NCBI GenBank assembly: GCA_012295275.1
Contig: CM022668.1
Span: 2,532,989 to 2,552,988 of the forward strand
Direction of reading: 5' to 3'
From: Chrysomallon squamiferum
Taxonomy: Eukaryota > Mollusca > Gastropoda > Neomphalida > Peltospiridae
DNA length: 20,000 nt
Position numbers and translations under genes: made by a program. Shown piece after piece: positions 10,361 through 18,789 of the stretch. The notes below the pieces were generated by a model. The model searched no databases. It had not been told where the DNA came from and saw only the letters and a list, made by a program, of their open reading frames with translations. Positions within the stretch are counted from its first letter, which is position 1. Every line of letters starts with the position of its first letter.

Positions 10361-10403
10361 ATTTATTTTATTTTATTTTATTTTATTTTATTTCTATACA
10401 TAT

Positions 10404-10434
<31 letters not shown>

Positions 10435-10480
10435 TTATTTATGTATTTATTTATTTTTATATTATTTATTTTTTATTTTT
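10361..10480. repeat. (TTTTA)n and (TTTA)n repeats
   Basis: A pentanucleotide TTTTA run (about 10366-10393) followed by TTTA and TATTTATG-type units. Confidence 0.92.
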
Positions 10481-10626
10481 CACAGATCAAGTATTACCAG
10501 GCTTAAAGTTATATTTTTTATTAAGTAGAATTTTTTGAGTAAAAACTAATAAATTTTAAAATATATTTACATATTTTTACAAACAAAAACCATAATCATC
10601 ACTGGAAATAATAAATTAATTAATTA

Positions 10627-10745
10627 ACAATAATGACAACAACAACAACAACAACAACAACAAAAACAACAACAATAATAATAATAATAATAATAATAAT
10701 TGAAATAATAAATAAATAAATAAATAAACAACCAAATAAATAAAA
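10627..10745. repeat. (AAC)n(AAT)n(AAAT)n compound repeat
   Basis: Three simple repeats in succession: CAA/AAC units, AAT units, then AAAT units. Confidence 0.92.
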
Positions 10746-10899
10746 AAAAATATAATAAAAAAATATATTTTTCCTTTATTACTATTTTACAATTAGATTA
10801 TTATTAAACACTTAAATCCTTGTTTTCTTTCTCACTTCAAAATGTCATTAAATCAATATCAGTGAATTAACACAGATTATAACCGATTATCTCAGGCTG

Positions 10900-11106
10900 T
10901 TAACAACTGTGTCTGTATTTTCTCGTCTGTTTATAAGTCTCGTCTGTGTTTGTGCGACTTGTCACAGCGAAACAGACTGGAACTGGCTGTGAATCGGAAA
11001 CAATTACCACGAAGAAGTCGAAAATTAGCTCATCTTGAATTTCACATTTCTCCATTTCATAGACAGGAGAGTCTGATGAAGCCATTTTCATAGAACTCTT
11101 CAGCAT
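10900..11106 (-). CDS. Candidate first coding exon, minus strand (unrecognised)
   Basis: A minus-strand frame of 68 codons opens with ATG at 11106; two more ATGs follow, the third (residue 8) in strong context AAAATGG. It begins MLKSSMKMASSDSPVYEMEK and continues with QDELIFDFF, an acidic then hydrophobic stretch (residues 25-36) unlike any repeat translation. A possible donor GTAATT begins at 11007, after residue 33, in phase 0; if used, the exon is 11106-11008. Otherwise the frame stops at 10900. GC is higher than the flanks. The plus strand of the same island is also stop-free over about 70 codons but has no ATG near its start, so the minus reading is preferred. No family recognised. Confidence 0.35.
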   Translation of the reverse strand: MLKSSMKMASSDSPVYEMEKCEIQDELIFDFFVVIVSDSQPVPVCFAVTSRTNTDETYKQTRKYRHSC

Positions 11107-11129
11107 GAGAAGTCAGGAATTGTGATAAA

Positions 11130-11230
11130 AGATTTTTTTTTTATGTTTGTTTTTTTTTTTTTTTTTAATTTTGATGAAATGTTGCTTTGCAGGATTGTTT
11201 GAATAATATTCCAGGAATGATATAGATTTT

Positions 11231-11266
<36 letters not shown>

Positions 11267-11365
11267 GAATATTATTTCTTATTGATTTCTTTCCTTTTAT
11301 TATTATTGTTTTTCTTTTTTCTTTTTTTTTTTTTTTTTTCTTTCTCTTTTTTTTTTTTTTTTTTT
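11130..11365. repeat. Cluster of long T runs
   Basis: T-rich tracts of 10-36 bases at about 11131-11166, 11228-11262 and 11312-11365, with AT-rich DNA between. They separate the divergent exon candidates at 11106 (minus) and 11679 (plus). Confidence 0.9.
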
Positions 11366-11678
11366 GATTTGTTTTATTCAAGTTTTACATTTCATATTTC
11401 TTTTCTTCTTTTAAATATTAACTTATAACTAAAAAAATTTTTTTTTAAATTTACATGCTTTTATGTAAAATAATACACTCATAAATATTATTTTATTGTA
11501 TCATGTTATTTTTATAATAATTACTTTTTTTTGTTTTTAATATTTTTTTTTTTTACTTTTACATTTTTTAAAATGTTGATACAAGACAATGCTGATTCTT
11601 CTTACAAATGGAGTAACATTTTAACTGTGAATCAATCTCAAAGCTGAAGAGTACCTCAGGATTACACAACTCTGCAAA
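11366..11678 (+). other. Sequence upstream of the 11679 exon
   Basis: T-rich to about 11575, then higher-complexity sequence. The frame of the following exon is open back to 11631, with a TGA at 11628. No TATA box can be singled out in such AT-rich DNA. A possible acceptor is ATACAAG ending at 11586, but its pyrimidine tract is interrupted. 11590-11678 may be 5' untranslated region. Confidence 0.3.
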
Positions 11679-11762
11679 ATGTCGTGTTTTTTGTGTTCTG
11701 GTTTGAAATCGTGCTGGAGGACGTTCATCTCATTCTTATTTTGGATGTGCAGACGCAGACAG
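11679..11762 (+). CDS. Probable first coding exon (unrecognised)
   Basis: ATG at 11679 opens 28 codons that end exactly at a textbook donor, GACAG|GTAAGA, at 11763. The start context CAAAATGT has A at -3. The peptide starts MSCFLCSGLKSC, has a hydrophobic middle WRTFISFLFWM (residues 13-23) and ends CRRRQ. Closely spaced Cys residues beside a short hydrophobic segment and a basic cluster suggest an S-acylated or membrane-anchored N-terminus; that is inference. The exon ends in phase 0. Joined straight to the KD-repeat exon at 18764 it would read SALKDTTTK and then stop after 31 further codons, in a different frame from the KD-repeat protein. An intermediate exon of length 3n+1, or a separate transcript, is therefore needed. 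Confidence 0.45.
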
Positions 11763-11768
11763 GTAAGA
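11760..11768 (+). other. 5' splice site CAG|GTAAGA
   Basis: A full consensus donor; exon ends at 11762. Intron sequence follows with GTAAGATTTTACC. Confidence 0.5.
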
Positions 11769-12024
11769 TTTTACCTTTAATGATTAAACTGATTTCAGCT
11801 TTCATGTAGTATTAGTAAATAAAATATTAATAGTGAAATTTTCCCTTTTTTTAAAAAAACATATACGTTTGAATTTTCGATCTGTTGTGATGAGAAATTT
11901 ACACCTGGACAGGTGTTTTACTGGTTCTAAAAATAAAATCTTTTTCAGAATAATTACAGAGCAGCAGTTTACTGATTCTGTGTAAAGCTGTGATTTATTG
12001 TTCAGTTGGCTGGCTGCTGATTTA

Positions 12025-12522
12025 CATGTCATATGGGAGGTCATATATTGATGTTACATAGGGACATATATTGATGTTGTATAGGGACATATATTGATGT
12101 TGTATAGGGACATATACTGATCTTATATAAGGACATATATTGATGTTGTATAGGGACATATACTGATGTTATATAAGGACATATATTCATGTCATATAGG
12201 GTTATATATTGATGTTATATAAGGACATATATTGATGTTACCTAGGGACATATATTGATGTTATATAGGGACATATATTGATGTTATATAAGGACGTATA
12301 TTGATGTCATATAGGGACATATATTGATGTTATATAGGGACATATATAGGGTTATATATTGATGTTGTATAGGGACATATATTGATGTTACATAGGGACA
12401 TATACTGATGTCATGTTGAGACATATTTTGATATTATATTACGGCTTATTTTCATGTCATGTCAGCATTTATTTTGATGTTGTTTAGGGACTATTTCTGT
12501 GTCATACAGGGACCTATTTTGG
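12025..12522. repeat. 23-bp minisatellite, about 21 copies
   Basis: Units of 23 bp start GATGTTATATAGGGACATAT and end in ATT. Common variants are GTC or GTA for GTTA and AAGG for AGGG. One unit near 12340-12355 carries a 12-bp partial duplication. Central units are close to consensus; the first and the last five are strongly diverged, the usual decay at array edges. Confidence 0.93.
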
Positions 12523-12766
12523 TCTAGTTAGTGTGAATTATTTTTATTACAGTTTCTTGTTTAGTATATGGACAACATTTAGTTTCTTGTACAGAAGCAA
12601 ATTGGTATAAAATTTTGTTTAACACATTTTTATTAGGATTTACTTAACACTTGTTTATAAAGTATAGGAGCTGTATTATTTGTATTTTTTAAATTTAGAA
12701 CCTACCAATCTTGATGTTTTTACCAGATTTTTTAAAATCTACATTTGATATTTATGTCATCAAAGT

Positions 12767-12975
12767 ATGGAATATGTTCATACTAATTATGGGATATGTT
12801 ATGTTCAAACTGACTTTGTCTGTGATATGTTCATATTGCCTATGTGTGGAATATGTTCATACTGACTAGGTATAGGATATCTTCATACTGACTAGGTATG
12901 AGATATCTTCATACTGACCAGATCTGGGATATGTTCATATTGCTTAGGTCTGGGATGTGTCCACATTGACTAAAT
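12767..12975. repeat. 26-27-bp minisatellite, 8 copies
   Basis: Units of the form GGATATGTTCATACTGACTA plus GGTATG or GGTCTG. Eight copies are visible; the second has an insertion. It is separated from the 23-bp array by about 240 bp of ordinary AT-rich DNA. Confidence 0.85.
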
Positions 12976-13335
12976 GTTTGTGATATTTGTGTGTGTGTGA
13001 CATGTTAATATTGTTATGTCAATATTGTCTCAATCACTGAGTCCTGTATACCCAGCTCTAGGAGAAGCAATCATATTAATCTGTGGATATTTACTGTTTA
13101 ACCTGACAGACTGATAGATGGGGTTTCCGGGGACTGAGATAAGAACAAGAACGTTTTTGTTGTTGTTGGGTTTCAAGTAGTCACCTGATTGATGTTTCTG
13201 CTGGAGAGAAACACCACTCGTGTTTGACTAACTTGAAGCGTTGTTTTCTGTCCAGCAGTGATAGACTTAATTGTCGCAGTGAAACAAAACATCTGTGTTT
13301 TCTTCTATGTGTTAGTGTCACTGCAGAGCAGTTTG
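12976..13335. other. Mixed-sequence island, no exon confirmed
   Basis: Higher-GC sequence. An acceptor-like GTTGTTTTCTGTCCAG ends at 13255, followed by a frame reading SDRLNCRSETKHLCFLLCVS that runs into the TGTTGTG repeat. There is no ATG start and no donor before the repeat. A G-rich spot, GATGGGGTTTCCGGGGACTG, lies at about 13117-13136. Confidence 0.35.
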
Positions 13336-13535
13336 TTTGTTGTGTTGTGTTGTTTATTTTGTGTTGTTTTTGTGTTGTTTGTATTTTGTTTTGTGTGATG
13401 TTGTTGTGTTGTGCTGTGTGTTGTGTTAATTTTGTGTTTGTGTTGTGTTGTTTTGTTTGCTTTGTGTTGTGTTGTTTTGTTTATTTTGTGTTGTGTTTTG
13501 TGTTTTGTTTTGTGTTTTGTTGTGTTGTGATGTGT
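13336..13535. repeat. TGTTG / TGTTTTG low-complexity tract
   Basis: About 200 bp of T and G almost only on the plus strand: TGTTGTGT, TTTTGTTT and TTTTGTGTTG blocks in irregular order. Strand asymmetry is extreme. Translated frames are Cys/Val/Phe runs without meaning. Confidence 0.88.
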
Positions 13536-13623
13536 TGTAGGTCTGTTTCTCCAAGTAGATGTAACTCAGAGATTTATAGGAAGTGATTGGGTTTAATAGC
13601 ATAATAAATATTTTATTGGTTGG

Positions 13624-13840
13624 TGTGTGTGTGCATCTGGGTAAGTGTGTATATGTGTGTACGTACGTATGTATGTATGTATGAATGTATGTATGTATGT
13701 GTGTATGTATGTACGTACGTACGTATGTATGTATGTATGTATGTATGTGTGTGTGTGTCTATGTACGTACGTATGTATGTATGTATATATGTATGTGCGT
13801 GTATGTATGTATGTATGTATGTATGTATATGTATGTATAT
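13624..13840. repeat. (GTAT)n with ACGT blocks
   Basis: Tetranucleotide GTAT array with several GTACGTACGT stretches and GTGT interruptions. The ACGT blocks are self-complementary. Frames on both strands (Tyr/Val/Cys or Thr/Tyr/Ile/His) are repeat translations. Confidence 0.95.
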
Positions 13841-14310
13841 GAACAATATACTACATAATATAATAGTCACAATTTCTTCTTATGTTCTAAAGGAAGATAT
13901 CAGACATTATGAAAAAATATACCATACTTTTAATGATTTTCAAAATTCAAAACATAATCAAAAAAATTTAATATTTAAATATTGGTAGTATTTTCAAATT
14001 TCAAAGAAAGAAACTGACATTATAAAAAAATACTGTATAATATACTCATTGCAGTTTTCTTTTAAAATTTCAAACGTTATTAAAAATCTGCTGTAGAATA
14101 AAAAATTTATTTTTAAAGCTTTGAAGAAATATTTCAGAAATATTTCTACTGTAAAGTGTCTTCATTGGTTAATAATATTGGTTACAATTTCTTCTTAAAG
14201 TTTCTAAGATAGATTTCAGATATTAATGAAAAATCTGCTGTATAATTTCGTGAAAGATTATTAAGAATTAACTCTATAGTATGATCACTAGCAGCAAAAT
14301 CATTCCACAG

Positions 14311-14314
<4 letters not shown>
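13841..14314. other. AT-rich with three related blocks, no gene
   Basis: Similar segments recur near 13871, 13995 and 14189: CAATTTCTTCTTA, a TCTAA or AAA stretch, then AGATWTCAGA and TATT. This is a loose repeat of 120-200 bp period, too diverged to define well. No exon. Confidence 0.4.

Positions 14315-14399
<85 letters not shown>
14315..14399. repeat. (AG)42 microsatellite
   Basis: Uninterrupted AG, nearly the same length as the (AG)41 at 3361. Purine-only, so triplex-capable. Confidence 0.97.
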
Positions 14400-14403
<4 letters not shown>

Positions 14404-14740
14404 AAGACAAACGAGTGTGTATGTTTCTGTAGCACCAACTGACCACACAAGCAGATGCGCTGGGTCTGATTGGGTTATTGTGAAAGTTTTAGCCCAGATG
14501 GGAAAAGGGTTTTGTGATGTGTGACTTTCTCGACATTTCTGCAATGCAAATACGATGTGGTCTGCAGCGTTGCGACGTTCCTACAATGAGACGAAGCCGA
14601 TCACGTCACTTTAATCATTTTAAATGGTGGCTTTGTCATGACTCTGGGTATCGAGTTTCAGTAATTAAAATACTTTATTTGTCTTCCCTGTCTAATGCAC
14701 TTAGTTCTGTTTGACCTAACTCACTATGTCCAGTGTCGTT
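14400..14740 (+). other. Mixed island with a small ATG frame
   Basis: An ATG at 14517 opens 65 codons to a TGA at 14712. The peptide starts MCDFLDISAMQIRCGLQRCD and includes MRRSRSRHFNHFKWWLCHD; the composition is not repeat-like. An acceptor-like TGTATGTTTCTGTAG ends at 14434, and a weak donor GTAATT lies near 14661. There is no known domain and it may be a transposon scrap. A perfect POU octamer ATGCAAAT (14544-14551) and a CRE-like ACGTCA (14603-14608) also lie here. Confidence 0.2.
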
Positions 14741-14744
14741 TTTC

Positions 14745-15590
14745 TCCCACTCTCTCTAGATTTACTTTTATTTAGATTTTATTGTCTCTCTCTAGATTTA
14801 GTCTTATTCAGACTTTTGTTTTCTGTCTTATTCTCTTTCTAAATTTATTTAGATTTTTCTCTCACTCTCTAGATTTGCTTTTATTTAGATTTTTTCTCAA
14901 ACACTGTAGATTTAGTCTTATTTAGATTTCTCTCTGGATTTATTTATATTTAGATATTTCTTTCATTCTCTAGATTTAGTTTTATTTCGATTTTTCTCTC
15001 ACTCTTTAGATTTATTCTTATTAAGATTATTCTCTAACTCTCTAGATTTAATTTTATTTAGATTTTTTCTCTCTCTAGATTTAGTCTTATTTAGATGTTT
15101 CTCTCACTCTCTCTAGAAAATAGTCTTAGATTTTTCTCTCACTCTCTAGATTTAGTCTTATTCAGATTTTTGTCTTCATTTTTTTCTTTCTAGATTAACC
15201 TAGATTTTTCTTTTTAGTTTTTTTTTTTTTTTCTCAGTCTCTAGATTTTTCTTTCACACTCTAGATTTATTCTTACACATTTATTTCTGTTTTCTCTTTC
15301 TAGATTTAGTTTTATTTCAGTTTTAGTTTCTCTCTCTCTCTAGATTCATTTATACTTAAATTCTGGTGTTCTGTGTTTTTCTCTAACTTTCTAGATTTAG
15401 TCATATTTAGATTCTAGTTTCTTTGTTTCCCTCATCCTCTAGATTTATTTGTTATTTAGATTTTTTTTTTCTGTTTTTCTTTCACTGTCTAGATTTATTC
15501 ATATTTACATTTTTCTCGCTCTCTGTTTTCCGATTTATTCAGATTTCGATTCTTCCCTGTCTCTCTGTCTCTAGATGTATTTCATATTTA
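14745..15590. repeat. TCTAGATTTA minisatellite, about 20 copies
   Basis: About 20 imperfect units of 30-50 bp built from TTTTTCTCTCACTCTCTAGA followed by TTTAGTCTTATTTAGA. Most carry the palindrome TCTAGA. Each unit has a pyrimidine tract ending in TAG, the form of a 3' splice site. Unit length varies and divergence is high, so the array is old. Confidence 0.88.
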
Positions 15591-15857
15591 TACTTTAGAT
15601 TTCACATTTCCAGGATTAATGTCTACCACTGTGGACCTAATTAGCTTGACCTAAACTCTGAATTGCCCAGAACCAAGTCTAATCTCTTTATTTAACTCTG
15701 TAATAACTAAGAATATGTTGTGTTTAAAACGTTTCCAGCTGTAGATTTTTTTAACAAGCACAGATCACGTGATTCTGTCTCAGACAGTTTCAACAAAAGG
15801 AATTAGAAATATAATGTGTTTGGAATAAATTTAAAATTATATATATAAAAAAATAAA

Positions 15858-15888
15858 ATTATTATTATTATTATCATCATCATCATCA

Positions 15889-15929
<41 letters not shown>

Positions 15930-15985
15930 ATTATTATTATTATCATCATCATCACCATCATCATTATTGTTATTATTATTAATAT
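15858..15985. repeat. (ATT)n(ATC)n repeat
   Basis: ATT runs broken twice by ATC runs (about 15873-15890 and 15943-15962); the second block includes one ACC. Confidence 0.94.
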
Positions 15986-16017
15986 TAAACTCTATTTCTT
16001 TTAATTTTATTAATATT

Positions 16018-16046
<29 letters not shown>
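16018..16046. repeat. T27 homopolymer tract
   Basis: Uninterrupted T run in AT-rich DNA. Confidence 0.9.
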
Positions 16047-16050
<4 letters not shown>

Positions 16051-16319
16051 AAATTAAAGAATGTTAATTCTCTGTATTTATATCAAATTTTAGAAATCTG
16101 GCAAATCTGTTACAGGTTTAACTGTAACATGATGTCATTGTACTGAAACTAGATGTAACTAGATTTATTAGATTTATTAGATAAACCAGTTTCTACTTCA
16201 GTATCACACTAATTTCATTAGTCTGTTGAAGAATTGTTACTCAGAAATGTTTAAAATATGTTCCTAGTTAGATTTACTTGTAGTTCAAGTGATTTGACAG
16301 TATCATGTTGTTTATAGTT
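16047..16319. other. AT-rich stretch, nothing recognised
   Basis: Short local repeats such as AGATTTATTAGATTTATTAGAT at about 16158-16180. No coding signal. Confidence 0.5.
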
Positions 16320-16560
16320 TTTATTTTTATTTTTATTTATTTGTTTATTTGTTTATTTTATTTTATTTATTTATTTATTTAATTTATTTATTTATTTATT
16401 TTAGTTATTTATTTATTTTATTTTATTTTATTTTATTTTGTTTAGTTTTTTATTCATTCATTAATTATTTGTTTGTTTGTTTGTATTTTTTATTATTATT
16501 TTATTTATTTATTTATTTAATTTATTTTATTTTTATTTTATTCTGTTTTTCAATTATTTT
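16320..16560. repeat. (TTTA)n / TTTTA / TTTG repeat field
   Basis: About 240 bp of TTTA units with TTTTA and GTTT variants. The plus-strand Phe/Leu/Tyr/Ile frame is an artefact. Confidence 0.94.
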
Positions 16561-16670
16561 ATAACCATTATAATTCTTTTAAATTATTATTATTTTTTTA
16601 AAATTTTATTTTACTTTATATTATTTTTTATTTGTAATCTGCTATAATTTCAACAAGTAGTCAGTGTTTG

Positions 16671-17300
16671 GGATTGATCCTATAATCTACCAGTTTTAAA
16701 ACTTTAACCACAAAATATTCAAGATTTAACACTTTTGACTCTAGAATCAAAACTGTACTTCAACATGCCATTACCAGGATTAGATCCTACACTCTTTCTG
16801 CTTCAGTACTTTGAGGTTTAACCATAATGTTATTAGAGATGTATTCTAGCTAATTTTGGCTGCTGTGTGGATTTGATCCGACAATCTCTCAGATTCAACA
16901 GTTCAGGTTTCAAGCAGAGTGTCATAAAAAGATGTGTTATAGATTTTTTTCAGCTGAAGTTTCAGATCAATGAGCCATTATCTGGATTTGAGCCTAAGAC
17001 CTATCAGCTTCAGTCCTTTGAGGTTTAACCGTAATTTTATAACCACTTGTATTTCACTATTTTCAGAAATAAGAATTAATAGGCTTTTATGTGGAGTTGA
17101 TCCTAAAGTCTACCAGTTCAAACATTTTGAGTTTTTATCACAATTTCATAAAAAAAAATACATTCTTTTTGCTCTTATTTTGATTTAACCCTGAATCTAT
17201 CATCTTTAATACTTCAAGTTTTAACCATAAAAAAAATATATTCTAATATCTTTTGAATCAAAAATCTACCATCTTTAATACCATCAATTTCTTAAGCATA
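16671..17300 (-). repeat. Decayed ~100-bp tandem array, tRNA-like units
   Basis: Seven diverged units start at about 16671, 16777, 16869, 16984, 17093, 17182 and 17251 (spacings 70-115 bp). The conserved part is GGATTTGATCCTA, then CAATCTACCAGCTTCAGTAC, then TTTGAGGTTTAACCATAAT. Read on the minus strand, the first block is GGATCAAATCC, close to the tRNA internal promoter B box (GGTTCRANNCC). The TTAACCAYNA end lies where a tRNA D-arm would be. In units 2 and 4 exactly 30 bases separate the two blocks, as in a short tRNA. So each unit may be a decayed tRNA or tRNA-derived SINE head. The repeat is well supported; the tRNA origin is inference. Confidence 0.65.
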
Positions 17301-17580
17301 ATAATATATACTCAAGACATTTTCTGAGGTTTCAAAATAGGAGATAAATTCAATGACTTTTCATAAATTACAGTTCACTTGTGCTGGTCACTTTTGCTTG
17401 GGACACTTTGTATTGATTATTGAACTGACCATAACTGACCATCCAGTCTTAGCTCTGTAATTACATCTCTGACCACTTCTTGCTGGACATAAGGTCAGTT
17501 ACTGTGGCCAGGGTAAGAAGTAACATTTGATTGGTTCTTGTAGTGTTTATCATCTTCAGTTACAAGTAAACAAGTCACTA
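17301..17580. other. Mixed sequence with receptor half-sites
   Basis: Contains TGACCA at 17426, 17436 and 17470 and AGGTCA at 17492. The first two form a direct repeat with 4-bp spacing. A good donor sequence CCAGG|GTAAGA lies at 17513; with the TAG at 17450-17452 as acceptor it would bound a 60-bp stop-free exon (17453-17512), but the acceptor is poor. I do not call it a gene. Confidence 0.25.
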
Positions 17581-17605
17581 ATATTTTTGGTGTGGAATCA
17601 ATTCC

Positions 17606-17640
17606 TGGCTGAGGGTTGTGGGTTCAAATCTTGATACTGG
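17606..17640 (+). repeat. Possible SINE remnant (Pol III box)
   Basis: GGTTCAAATCT at 17621-17631 matches the tRNA B box at ten of eleven positions. TGGCTGAG at 17606-17613 resembles an A box (TRGCNNAG). They are only about 7 bp apart instead of 30 or more, so either the middle is deleted or the match is chance. The phrase GGTTGTGGGTTCAAATC is typical of tRNA-derived SINE heads. Confidence 0.3.
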
Positions 17641-17744
17641 ATAGAAAGATAAAAATTAAATAGGAGGATTTAAATGCTGTAGTTTCTTTTTTTTTCTTCT
17701 TCTTTTTTTTCCCATTTTTAATCTGCAAATTTATTTAAGATTTA

Positions 17745-17900
17745 TAATATATATATAATAAAATAAATAAACAAAAATAAACAAACAAACAAACAAACAA
17801 ATAAATCATTAAACAATAAAGAAAAGCCTCCAAATCCTCCCAAATAGACAACAAAAAAATAAAAAAATAAATAAATATAAAAATATATAAAAAACACAAA
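17745..17900. repeat. AAAT/AAAC simple repeat field
   Basis: AAAT and AAAC units with short AT runs. It includes a nearly repeated AAGCCTCCAAATCCTCC patch near 17824-17840. Confidence 0.85.
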
Positions 17901-17924
17901 CAAAAACCTTCATAACCTTGTTTT

Positions 17925-17955
17925 ATTATATATATATATAGATATATATCCTATC
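17925..17955. repeat. (AT)n microsatellite
   Basis: TATATATATATAGATATATAT, one G interruption. Confidence 0.85.
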
Positions 17956-18042
17956 TTATTATATAAAATATTAGTCAAAAAAAGTAAAGCATTTATAAAA
18001 CCATCTCACTTTCTCATTCTTCCTTTCTTTCTCTCAGTATCT

Positions 18043-18081
18043 CCACACACGCACACACATATACACACACACACACATACA
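18043..18081. repeat. (CA)n microsatellite, imperfect
   Basis: CACACACGCACACACATATACACACACACACACATACACA-type sequence. Confidence 0.9.
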
Positions 18082-18099
18082 CAGAGATATAAATATTAA

Positions 18100-18440
18100 T
18101 ATAATGTGCTGCTGGGCTGGGGTGATGTTACATCTCCTTTCATTAGTCTCAGTGTGCTGCAGCTGGCATTTTGCCTGCTCTTGGTGTATTACTGCAGCAG
18201 TTGACTTTATCGAAGTATGGCCAAATCTTTTTTCTTTTTTTTTTTTTTTTATTGATTGGCAATCGCCAGCCTCCTCCATATCTGATAAAACGTTACGGGA
18301 TGCCACAAATTTGTTCCAAGTAGGAATAATTTCCAAAACACAGCGCTACCCACAGTTTTATTTATTTATTCTGAACTATGCAGTTTTAGTGTTTTCTCAG
18401 TACAGTTTGATTCAGGAGGAGGCAGTCTAATCATCTGATC
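18100..18440. mobile_element. Candidate interspersed repeat, unidentified
   Basis: About 340 bp of mixed, higher-GC sequence lying between simple repeats. It is split by a T-rich run at 18227-18250, which on the minus strand would be a poly(A) stretch. Stop-free frames exist on both strands: minus to 18336 with MEIIPTWNKFVASRNVLSDM, plus from an ATG at 18104. Neither has a recognisable domain and both cross the homopolymer. Abrupt compositional edges plus an internal A/T tract suggest a retroposon remnant, but no target-site duplication or known family was identified. Confidence 0.3.
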
Positions 18441-18687
18441 ACAGAGTTAATTGGAGAAGTAAAAAAATAAATAAAAAACTTTTCTTGTTGTTGCGTGATG
18501 GTTTTTGAGTTGTGTGTATTTCACAAACAGAACTGACTGTATATTGATATAAATGTCAGAAACAGGAGGGAAAAACTGCTCCCCTGTTGAATCCAGCGCA
18601 AACCACAAAATTATATGGCAGAGCTGAAGCTGTTATGAATTTGTGAGTTGGAAATGTTTGCTCGTGGATATTAGTTGATATTTGTGA

Positions 18688-18707
18688 AGAGAGAGAGAGA
18701 GAGAGCC
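18688..18707. repeat. Short (AG)n tract
   Basis: About nine to ten AG units, roughly 55 bp upstream of the acceptor of the KD-repeat exon. Confidence 0.85.
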
Positions 18708-18730
18708 CAGTTCTTCTGTCACTCATAATT

Positions 18731-18763
18731 CATGTTGTGTGTGTATCCACAGTTTCTTCTCAG
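18731..18763 (+). other. 3' splice site of KD-repeat exon
   Basis: TTTCTTCTCAG ends at 18763 with a good pyrimidine stretch. A second possible acceptor, TATCCACAG, ends 11 bp upstream at 18752. Choosing between them changes only the leader, because the ATG at 18790 lies downstream of both. Confidence 0.6.
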
Positions 18764-18789
18764 TCTGCTCTGAAAGACACAACCACAAA

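Noticed and set aside
12025-12522. CRISPR-like array of regular short repeats
   Set aside because: Units are contiguous with no unique spacers and the sequence is eukaryotic in character; it is a minisatellite.
13224-13586. 120-codon Cys/Val/Phe-rich plus-strand frame
   Set aside because: It starts at TTG and two thirds of it is the TGTTG low-complexity tract.
13613-13988. Tyr/Val/Cys and Thr/His/Ile-rich frames on both strands
   Set aside because: They are translations of the GTAT tetranucleotide array.
14182-14544. 120-codon minus-strand frame with a Ser-Leu run
   Set aside because: The centre is the (AG)42 repeat read backwards, and its start lies in an island with no matching splice signals.
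17453-17512. 60-bp stop-free exon LCNYISDHFL with donor G|GTAAGA
   Set aside because: The donor is good, but the acceptor has almost no pyrimidine tract and 20 codons are too few to judge. The phase also does not solve the 11679/18764 mismatch.
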